Assembly: GCA_030762175.1 (NCBI GenBank)
Contig: CM060831.1
Location: 76,528,501-76,592,500 of the forward strand
Reading direction: 5' to 3'
Source of the DNA: Metallyticus violacea
Taxonomy: Eukaryota; Arthropoda; Insecta; Mantodea; Metallyticidae
Length of the DNA: 64,000 nucleotides
Part shown: piece after piece, positions 42,601-54,600 of the stretch
Layout: the number at the start of each line of letters is the position of its first letter
How positions within the stretch are numbered: position 1 is the stretch's first letter
Translations under genes and position numbers: made by a program
The notes under the pieces: generated by a model
Database searches by the model: none
The model's input: only the letters and a program-made list of their open reading frames with translations
What the model was told of the DNA's origin: nothing

Positions 42601-45600
42601 CTACACAAACGACATCTGGCTCGGACATCCAAAGTCAACACAAAAAAATGGGAGGTATTAGTTTTGGAAAGACCCTCGTATTAATCCAATTTGGAATCAA
42701 ACACAGTCAATCCCATTAATAATCTCTTCTGAGTCGGATATTTAGAACACTCTTTATGGTTTCACTTACATGAGATAAGTTTCGTGGAACTTTTGTCCAC
42801 ATCATCAGCTGTTAAAGACAGTTAAACGACTGACAATATGGACAAAAGTTCCAGGAAACACATCTCATGTAAGTGAAACCATAAAGAGTGTTCTAAATAT
42901 CCAACTCAGAAGAGATTAACACTAGGCTTTATTACAAAGTTGGAACTCTATGCCCATGTACAAACACACATTCTCTTGCTCTCCCTCTCTCTCAATACAT
43001 TTAATGAAATTCCTTCATTAACAAGTTGCTGAAATGCACTAGTTAAATTTAAAATAAAAGGAAAAGGCATACTTCTTAAGTCAATAACATTACATAAAGA
43101 TGTAAAGAAATTACATATTATACAAAAATGTTAGGAACTTATCCTAACATTATTCTTAAATTGCTGTCTTCGTCTTTGTCATCGTTATTCATGCTGTTCC
43201 TGTGTCTACTGTTATTATTGTTGTTGTTATATTATTCTATTTTATTAGATAAGCTTACTCAGTAACTGATAATATCAATGTGTGTACCTCCTAGTACCAT
43301 AATAGTGTACTTGCATTACTGTACAATCTTAAGTTCTCATAATTTTATTTTTTGCTGTATTTAAATGCTGAAGAAACCAGATTTATGTATAAATCAAATG
43401 GTGGAATAAATGAACATGAATATACATAGATATAATTAAAATTATTGTATGAGTGAGTGGAACTATACACTCTTTTGCTTCACTTGTTTATATTTAAAAC
43501 AAGTTTCATAGACCATCATTTGCATCCTCAGTTAATTGTCCACTACTGCATAATTCACATATTTCTTTGGGGGTACATATTATACTCTGGTGGAGGTATG
43601 ATAAACTTAAAGTTTTGTGTTTTCATCCCCAAAAGTGTGGAAGTTCATTAATCACACTCTGTAGTTTATATATGTGAATTTTATCCCACTTTTAGTTAAC
43701 TAACCCATTAACAAGAAAGAATACTCAAAAAAATATACCCAAATAGAAAGAATAACAATTGAAAATGAATTTAGCAAAAAATTAGTTAAAAAATACAGCT
43801 CAAGAGGCAAAAACTTATTAAAGAAACCACAACACTTTAAGCAGGAAAAAATTAGATAATTTTAAAAAATTCATATATCATCAAAATGCATATTATAAGA
43901 ATGAATTTCATTTAAATAAAAAGTTACATGTGTATATGTAAAAATAATTGTTTTTATTTTGCAAAAAGGTTTCATTGTTTTTTAAATTTTATTTTACTTT
44001 ACTTATTATGAAATTATTTTGTATGTATGAATGTTTCACACATTAGTATCTTATTATGATTAAAAAATAATTTTAGCTTCTAATTAAACATTTTGTAAGT
44101 AGGGAACATAGCAAGGTGTTTAGTTGCTTTAATCATCAACATAAAATGATGGCATTGTACATACAAAATAAGACCATTTTTATTAATCGGAAATCTTTTT
44201 TATTTACAAACATTATATGTGTGTGTGTATATATATACCTGAGAAAAATTCTGAGCCTGTAAACCTTGAGTTAGCATAAGCTTTGCTTGCCTCTCAACTT
44301 CACCTCGATGGCTACGTATGGAACGTTGGTCCTCTTCTAGAACCTCTAACCCTGAGAGATCAATGTCTTCAGACAAATGAGCTGTTAAAAAATAATTTAT
44401 TATTATACATTTAATAAATTGTAAATATCAGTTTATTTCAGGTTAAATGGTAACTGACATATCAGATGAAATTCACTATAAACAAATTATATGGAAATAT
44501 TAATTGATATCATTGTATGATTCAGTTGAACTACACACTCTTAAAGCTTCACTTACTTTTTCTAAATGTATGGAACCGGTTTCGAGAACATTTTGTTCCC
44601 ATCTTCAGCCAGGCTAAAGTTCAACTGTCAGATCATTCGTTGAGCTGTGGGAATGTATATTCTGCTCTGGTGGCAGTATGATAAACTTGTAGTTTATATT
44701 TTCATCCCCGACAATGTCGAAGTTCATTATGCTGTCTTTGTATTTGTAGATGTAGATTTTCTCCCATTAATATATTAATAATTATTAAAATCAGTACAAG
44801 GACCTATGGAATTAGCAACCTGAGAGAAAATCTACATCTACAAATACAAAGACAGCATAATAATTATTAATAATTATTAAAATCAGTACAAGGACCTATG
44901 GAATTAGCAACCTGGGAGAAAATCTACATCTACAAATACAAAGACAGCATAATGAACTTCGACATTGTCGGGGATGAAAACATAAACTACAAGTTTATCA
45001 CACCGCCACCAGAGCAGAATATAGATTCCCACAGCTCAATGAATGATCCGACAGTTGAACTTTAGCCTGGCTGAAGATGGGAACAAAATGTTCTAGAAAC
45101 TGGTTCCATACATTTAGAAAAAATAAGTGAAGCTTTAAGAGTGTGTAGTTCAACTGAATCATACAATGATATCAATTAATATGATTGGCTTCACTGTACA
45201 AGTTCCAAATTACATTTAAGTATATGGAAATATTTTCAGTAGATTGATCATTAAAATGAAGTCTTCAAATTTACGTGTTAAAAACTTAAATGCCTATATG
45301 GATTCTAATTCATTTAACAACAGAAATGAAATACAAATATTGTACTTGTGAAGCTGTTGACAACGGAGTGGTAATATATCCTAAACTTAGGTATTCATTT
45401 TTTTACACTAAACTCCATTTACTTTTACATAAGTAAATGGAGTTTAGTGTAAAAAATGAATACCTAAGTTTACGATATAGAAATAAAATATGTTTAAAAT
45501 GTATTTTTAGATTATCACAGCTTTTGCCTTTTTTCAGTTATACAAGTTAATAATGAAACAAGATCATGCTGTTTTCAAGACTCTTGACAACATAGCTCAT

Positions 45601-48600
45601 TCCAGAGAGTGTTACACTAACTGGCAGTAAACACCAGATGCTATAAACCTCTGAGTTAACTTGTTTTTGGAAGGAAAGCTCTTCAAGAAAATTCTGTTCT
45701 TTCCAGTAGGAGCTCTGCAAGCAATTCCTTCCTGAAAAATTTACATAATGTCACACTGCCAGCAGATCCAGTTTGGTCAGCAGGCAGAGTGATATTTCCA
45801 AGGCTACTGATTTTGTAGTACAACATATGGAATTAATATAGTCACAACACTGGAATATACTCTGAAAAAGCTGACCTATTGCACACATGCATTCTTGACA
45901 CCTATGTAACAACAGCTGCTCATATTAAGATTTCAGTTTGGCACATGACCATTAATAGTGGCTATATTGATAAGACTAGCATCCCTTCCAAATCTTTTCC
46001 TTGACAGCTTTATAACAGCTTATGAATCATCACCTCCAATTTTTTTTCTCATTTACATATCATGCAAAAGTCTCCACTTACATACAGTGTTGGCTGAAAA
46101 TGAAATAAAACATTCCATTGCATTTAAACCAATCAAGAGTATTAAATTATTCCATCTGAACACTTGATATAAATAAAGAAGTTCAACTAGCAGTATGCAA
46201 TTTAAATTTTAAACATTTTTACATTAATTAAAACATATTTTTTAAAAAAGAAATTATTTTAAAAATATATATATGGAACTAACACAGTGAATCAAGTCAT
46301 ATAAATAAAGTCATGTGATATCACATGAATTTATTCATATTTTTACATTACACAAAAAACTATCCAAAACTTATCATAGCCCCATCCCTAATCTCCATCA
46401 TAATGCTAGCAAGGGAGCACAGTCAAAACAGTGTGTACTGATTGCTGAAATAGGTAACAAAACAGTTAGTGCATGTTCGGATTCGAAAAAGTCAAGTATG
46501 CATAATCTTAATATTCATTAAAATGAAAAGTGAAGCATGCATTAATAATCTCAAATTATTTGAAAACTATTTCACTTCACTTCACTAGCTTCACTTACTA
46601 GAGATTTACTTAGGACATATTTTGTGGACCTTTGTCCACATCCTCAGCTATTAAACAACTTTTGTTGAAGTCCAGTTGGTAGATGTATAAGTTTACTCTG
46701 GTGATCTTGTGATCATCTTGAATAAAGAGCAGTCTGCTTTTGGAATGTCTAAATTCTGTTGCTCATGTTTTTTATGTAAATCATTTTCTATATTAGTGTG
46801 TGTTTCACTGTGTTTGATTCCAAATTGAATTAATATTGAAATACTTTTCTATATGTTGAATTCCTTTGGTTGCTGAACTGTTATTAATATTGTAATTGCT
46901 TTTTTCCATTTCATGGTTTTCATTCCAAAAATATAATGCCACCGATGATTTTTCTATTTGCTTGTAACGGATGTAAAACATTATTCCTCTTTGTTTTTCC
47001 TGTGTAGATTTTTTTTCCCAATCCCAACAATCAATCTGGTAAATTCTGAATTTTTTTCTTCTTAGCCTGGAATTTGTATTGTTTAATTTTTATAAATTTT
47101 CCATACTGTATCTGTTTTGAGATGCTAAGATGATATTGTAATCTTTGAACATTTTTTTCAATGTATGATTGACTGGTGGTATATGAATTTTTTAAAAAAA
47201 TTTTGTCTGGCTTTCTAAACAGTCATGATGTGCACGAGTCTAAAGGCTACAAATGCTGTTTCTTTTATAGTCCTTGTGGAGATTCATCCAGGATGGAGAG
47301 ATGGGAGTTCCATTTCTTTTCTTAAATACATTTTTCTATTTCTTGTTTATAATTATGTGTCAGTTTTGATGTAATCAGGCATTTTACTGTTGCAAAGGTT
47401 GTGCTTGTCTTTCTCATCTGATATATTAGGTGACTTTTCTCATGGGCATATTGGCTAGCTCTTCTCTTTAATCCTACAATGTGCTGGAATAAACTGTATG
47501 TATATAGGCCTTGTGAAGATTCTGTAACAAGTTGTGTGGCTTAAATGGCAGCCTTAGAATCATGCAGAGATATTGCCATTATCCTCTATCATAATTAGTG
47601 GTGTCTACTCCCACAGAGCACTAATAAGAAAAGAAGGGATACATGATTTCAGCTTTGTAATAATCCTTAGAAGATCCAATTGTGTAAATGTGCAGTAGTC
47701 ATTCTTCAGGAGGATATTTAATATATTGTTTCAAGGTTTAGGGATTTCAGTATATTCTTAGATGTTTTTGACCTCTTGGCTTCTTCCATTAAATGTAATT
47801 ATAATTAGCTTATAAATATTGTACTTACGAAGCTGTTGACAATGGAGTGGCAAAATAACCTAAACTTAGGTATTCATTTTTTTACACTAAACTCCATTCA
47901 CTTACACAAAAGTAAAAAGCGTTTCAGGAGAACCTCCTCCATCTTCAGTTGCTCACAGAACTGGATAGGGTTTTCTCTATTTTTTAATATGAAAATTTTT
48001 TCCCTAGTGGATAATGCCAATGGGTTGTGAAGATGTTTCAGCAGTATAATTCCCAGTTTTATTTCATGGTTTTTGGTCCAAAAGTGAGCTGCTACTGCTG
48101 ATTTATCCATCTGTTTAACCAAATATTCCTAAAATGTTCTTTCCTCCGAATTTCCAAATTTCTTTTTGTTTTGCCTATGTAGCTCTGTTCACAATCTGCA
48201 TTTTATTTCATAAATTCATACATTTTGCCTAATATTAATTACTAATATCGGTGTTGGTCTCCCACCCCTTCATCCAATTCTCCAGGAGTCTATAATTTCC
48301 CATCCATTCTGTTTAATATCCAGTTTTCCTCAAATAATTTCTTGCACTTCATCCCATATTTTTTTCCCTCTTATTTCTTCCACTCCAAAAATCACATTCA
48401 GCTTTTCTATGTCTGCTGCTTTCTCCAATATGACTATTCCTGCATTCCATTAGACCACCTGTGTGACTCAGTGGTAAAATGGGCGTTATACACCACTTTA
48501 AAAAAAAAATCTGGCTGGTCCTCATTATTTTTCTTTGATCTGTTTGACCTTCTGTTTTATATTTTCCATGCTCTTCTCCATTTTCTTTTTTATTTTCGCC

Positions 48601-51600
48601 TTCCTTTATTTCTTCAGCTATTGACTTAAACATGTTCTTAACTTCCTCCATTAATGGTCCTAGGTTTTGTTTTACTCCACCAATTACTAATGGAACAGCT
48701 AGCACTAGCACAATCCAGAACCTTATCCTGTAGGCCATTTCTTTATTTGTCCTTTTGCATTTTCTAATACTGAACTTCCCAATACTAGCTCTACTGCAAT
48801 GCAGCACCCATCTTTCCCACACTCATGAGTGCTTACTGTACATGTCCGACTTCTTCATGCTCATGCAAGCAACTCGGCTAAGACCAAATGTAAAACTAGA
48901 ACCACTAAAAATGAAGGCACTTCCAAACCTGAGTCCCCTTTCTAGCTGTCAGTATTGATAAGATTGCATTTGGCAATAAGGAGAGTATAGCACTAAAATG
49001 TCGATGAATAATGGAAGCTGCAGTTCGTGATTTAGCACAGGATGTAAGCCCAAGATGAATTGGAGCTTCTGCTAAAAGCCACAGGGAACAAAAGTCTTCC
49101 CCAGCTAAGAAAAAAGCAGGGAACTCTTCATGTCTAAAGTTCTTAACATCTCTGGAAACCAATAGTCAGAGGAGCTTTTGAGCCACAGATCTAGCAGCTT
49201 AAAAACTATCAAGCGACATATTAAAAAATGGCTCATTAATGGGATGCCAAGTTTGAGTAGGCAATTGGCAACCGTATCCACCAAGTAAAATGTCTCTATG
49301 ATAGAATAGAGGAGGTTCACCAGACTGTGCCCATAGACTAGACACAGGGCTCGTAGGAAACGCTCCTATTGCGATATGGATTTCCTGATGATGAATTGGG
49401 TTAAGGCAACAAGGTACTGAAGGTCGCACTGAACATAAACAATACAGTCATAATTGATTTTGGACTAGATGATAGAATGGTAGAGGTGCAAAAGAACCAT
49501 CCATTCAGCTTCCCAGGATATGTCACTTATAATACATAAAAGACACAGCATGCACACTGACCTTTCAGTTGTGGTATATGTAAAGACCAGCAGTGATTCT
49601 TATCAAAAACAAAACCAAGGAACTTTACTTCATCTGTGAAAGATATAGCATATGGGACAAGATGGAGAGATGGCGAAGGATGCTTCTTGCAGTGCCAGAA
49701 ATTCATGCAGAGGGTCTTGGTTAACACTTCAAGAATAGAGATGGTCTAGACATATGTTCCAAAAGACATATGTGCTGAGAAGAAAGAAAGATTGCAAAGT
49801 CATTGACGAATAATGATTAAGTTATCCCTGGTAGTAAACACTCTGTGATGGAATTAATAGCGATGGCAAACAATGTGACACTAAGTATCAAGCCCTACTG
49901 TACTCTGTTCTCCTGAATAAAATGAGAAGATAACCTTAGTGTACTTAAAAATTATGCCAGAATATCACTATATTACATTTACTTACAAATTTCACTAAGA
50001 CTTTGTGAAGCCTTGGTAATGTCAGAAGAAGATCCTTGCATTTGATTACTTAGGCGCCGAGATAAATGCTGAATACGTGCTACCCGGCGAAGCATATCTG
50101 ATGTTGCATGAAGACGAGACAACATTACAGTCTGCACTTCTATTTTGTTATATGGCTCCACTATTTTAGTGCGCAGTCGCTCCACAGCAGATAGGAGACA
50201 CTGCAAAAGACAAATGTCAATGTATTGTAATAAGCAATAAATCAATTACCACGTTTCAAAAGTTTGCAAAATATTTTGACTTTAAATATGTTAATATATT
50301 CATTAATATTATAGATATTTCAATTCTTGTCTCATTATTACCAGTATGTTTCATGTCTGTTTGTAATTACAGTTGAACTTGAATTATACATATATGAAGC
50401 TGAAGAGAAAATAATATGTATAACTCAGAATTCCTCAAATCAGATTTAGGTGCAATCATATGTCAAATGATTAACTAAATAATTTTATGTTCTATTTTCA
50501 GGAATGATTATTTGTATCATAAAGTCATAAGTTGTTATTGGCAGATGATCATAAAAATACTACAAAAGTATTTAAAAGACAGCAGCTAATTTCCAAGATT
50601 TATAAAAGTGTAACTACCAAGCTATGATATTCTCGAGTATCATACACAAAAGTGAAACAATTAATGTTTAAGCAAGATTCTTCTTTGAAAGTTGAATATA
50701 AAATTTTACATGGGGACTATAAATTCCAGTTCATAAATTTAGCTTATTAAGAAAATAGGTATAGATTCAACGAGCATTAACTTTCACACATTTTATAGCT
50801 ATGGGCAAATCATTATTACCAAAAGAAAAAGTTTCAGACATCAGAGCAATGTACAAATAGATACAATGTCATGACTTAAAATGAAAGTTTATTCAAGGAT
50901 TGTCCATTATATTGCTGTTTTGAAGCTTATTTTCTTACTGAAAATGTATTAAGATTGCATAAAACTTGGTAATTTTTCCTTCACAGGACTGCTTATGTGC
51001 AGTTGGCCACAGTGAACTGAGGTCTGCAGCTTTTGTCTCATTTTCACATTTTAAAGCTGGTTAGTGAGCCAGAGGGTAGGTCATTATGAGTTTTAACTCT
51101 ACAAACATACAGACCTGTTTTTGTGGTTGAGTGACAATGTATTAAATATTCATTAGGAAGCATAATACAGCATATTAATTATGTTAATATGGCTCAATTC
51201 AGGTATTCTATTCCCCAAAGAGTATTTATTCACATTTCATATGTGCACACAGAATCAGCTCATGATGTACAGAGATGATTTCAACAGAGATTCCCTTATA
51301 TTCAGTTTCCAAGTGGAAGTTTGATTCACAGACTGGTAAATAAATTTCATTAAAAGAGTAGTATTCTTGATAAAAAGGTACATAGTCGCTTACATTACTC
51401 ATAGAAGAAACGTTAGAAAACTTGGACATCTCTGGAATATTTCCTAAAAATCACTTCATTTTTCTCAGCAAACAGGAATTTCTTATTCCTCTCTTTCAAA
51501 TGGCTACAAAACTGAAGTACCCTATAAAATTATTGTAGTGCAAGAACTTAAACTGGGCGACCCTGCATCCAGAATACATTTAGTTAATGGATTTTGGATA

Positions 51601-54600
51601 GTGTTCATGACAGAGAAATTGACCCTAATCTACTTTTCTTTATGGACGAATCTTGATTCCACCTAAGTCTGTATGTTAATTCACAAAACAAATATACAAA
51701 TATATATATAAGTGAAGTATTAAGAGTATGTAGTTCAACTCATACAATGATATCAATTAAATATATGTAGTTCAGAAAAACCTAATATTTAGTGAGGAAG
51801 CCCTGCATGGTCAAAAAATAGAAATGTGGTGCAAGAGAATAATAACCCTATTTTTCTGAAGAAACAATTATTACTGGTAAGTATGCGCAGAATATTTACA
51901 GCCCATTTTCTGTGAATTAACTGTGAGGGAGCTCAGATTCAAGCTTTCCAACAGGATATAACTAGAGGTGTCTTCCATCTGCTATGCCGTGGCCTGCTGA
52001 AGTTAGAGTTCCAGCCTGTAGGCTGTGAAAGCCTACATTCCCTCATTTCCAATAGGTTTCTGCAATGGTACATATAGTCTTGCAATTCATAAAATATTTG
52101 ACGATAGTCATCACTAACAACGTGTGACTTAATTCACAAATTTAATGTCCTGCAATTTTTATCTTTGGAGGCATTAAAGGAAAAAGTGTCCAAGACAAAT
52201 TCACACATCAGATGAGCTGAAAAATAACATTTGTGAAGAACTATCTTCCATTTCTCAGAGGAAATGCCTATTATTATACTTAGCAAAATTCATTATTTTA
52301 TAATTACCTGCACATGAGTCTGCATTACAGAGAGCACACCTTCAAGTTTCTCTACCCAAGTAGCTTGTGATAAAAGATCTTCATGATTTGCTAGAACTTG
52401 GCGCTGCAACTCCTTGTCTAGCAGATGTATTCCTAAAAGGAAAATAAATACTTTAAATAAATAAATAATAAAAAGCAATAACTACAACAAAATTATCACC
52501 ATAACAACCCCAAATCTAATAACTTAATTAACTGTTTTAACTGATGAATTAATTGCATGCACTTTAACTTCCATTTACCAGCTTATTGACAGGATATGTT
52601 TCATGGACCTTTGTCAACATCCATGATTGCTATTCAACAATTCACCAAACATGTACTGACAACAAACTTTGGTAAATGAGACTCTAAGAATGGTAATCGA
52701 TACATCAGCTAAAAAAATTAATTATAATATTTTCCATAGTGAAAGTTCTATTTTAATACAAATAAATAAGTTTATTACCATTATCAGACATTGTCAAATT
52801 ACAATATAAAGTTCGGATACTAATATTATTTTCAAGTAAAAACATCATTACAGCTTATGCAAATATGCATATAAACATTTTAAGCCTTGAAACTTTAACA
52901 GCATTGATTATTATTAAAATAGTTGATAACAATGGTCAACATTGATTCTGCAATACAAAGAAAATATATGACTTTAATGGAAATCAGTGCACTGATTTAA
53001 AAAATGAAGTCCCTTTTTGGCTATCACATCTAGTTTTTATTATATGTGCATATATGTTTATGATGCTGAATTCATTCAGCTTATAGAGCTTACTGCTCTG
53101 TTTCATGATGTTATTCTAAATCTATTGTTGATTTTCTTCCTAATCGCCTCACTTCCAACCTCCCTTATCACCCAGATGTTTACGTTTATATTCCTAGCAC
53201 TTATCAGTTTTGTTTTATGTGTCAGGTATATCTTCTTGTGAGGTATTTATGTTTACATTTAGAGCTATCATAGATCTCAACTTAAGTTAAGCTGAAAGCC
53301 TGTGTTAATACACATGTTCGTCTTTTATGTTTATGGTGCTAAAATAAAAGTTTGAGTATGATTTCTGCATCAGGATTATGCAGGAGACAGTGTCTACAAA
53401 GTCCTCATAAGTTTTGTTACATTTGTGGGTTACATGTTTTATGGGAAAATACGTAAAATAGACTCAACAAACAGAGAATCTATATTAATCACATTTCAAA
53501 GAGAAAGTTGGTGATCAGGATAAATCATCTGCTCCTCATTTTACAGTTGTGTTGAGGGATTACGTTATTGGTATGAAGGACAACGGAAGGTAATGCCATT
53601 TGTCAAATCAATGATATGGAGAGAGCAGCAGAATCACCATGATGATTGTACTTTTGCATGTGCTCAGTTGCTGGCTACAACTAAAAATAATAAGCAGGAA
53701 TTAAATATCCAAATGTGAACTCGGTTACACAGTTTATTCCTCATGGACCCGAACTACCCATACCTACAACACAGCAGACCTCTATTTTAGTGATCTGAAA
53801 GGAGCTCTGCTACTTCGGAAAATGAATTGGTTTCTGATCCAGAAGAATTTGACAATTCACCACAATAGTTTAATCAATTTGAGTTAAATGATTCCATGAG
53901 AGATTTAGGCCTGACAAAACAAAAAGTAAATTACTGGGCTCGAGACTACAGGAGAAGAATTTGTTATCAGCTAGCATTACATTTTCTTAGTATAGGAATC
54001 GCGAAATAAGTTTCACAAGCACTACGCATAAGAAGATCAACTTGTATATAAATATTTTACTTACGAAGTTGTTGACAATGGAGTGGTAATATATCCTAAA
54101 CTTAGGTATTCATTTTTTTATACTAAACTCCATTTACATCTTCAGTTGCTAACCAAACCGCTGTTACTCGAAAATGATGACTGGACACTCAGATGTTTCT
54201 GTGGTGGCCTCTGTTAGTTTAAGTAGGAAATTGCCGAGTTCATCCATAGGAGGAAACTCGAAATTCATTAGGTTGTAAAGATGTTTCAGCAGTTTCATTT
54301 CTGGTTTTAATTCATGATTTTTGGTCCAAAAGTGAGCTGCTACTGTTCATTTATCCACCTGCTTAAACTAAATATTCCTAAAATGTTCTTTCCTCCAAAT
54401 TTCCAAACTTCTCTTTGTTTTGCCTATGTAGCTCTGCCCACAATATGTACATTTTATTTCATAAATTCCTGACTTCTGTTCTGTTGATATGGAGTCTTTT
54501 ACTGTGCAATCTAATAAATTCTTGATGTTGTATCTGTTCTTTGGGACTAACATTATCCCATGTTCTTTGAAAAATTTTTTGAACTTGTTGTGGTAAATTG

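Larger units (their letters stand above)
44502..45220. mobile_element. Fold-back PLE with 14-bp target duplication
   Basis: TATATGGAAATATT at 44488-44501 and 45221-45234 flanks it. The left arm 44502-44790 and right arm 44880-45220 are inverted copies of one PLE 3' end. The segment AATTATTAAAATCAGTACAA to GACAGCATAAT occurs twice in direct order (about 44785-44860 and 44870-44952). Each arm ends in an intact-looking hammerhead motif. No RT or endonuclease. Confidence 0.87.

Noticed and set aside
42723..42917. Considered as a CRISPR-like or terminator hairpin
   Set aside because: The arms are PLE ends with hammerhead cores, and nothing else in the window is prokaryotic.
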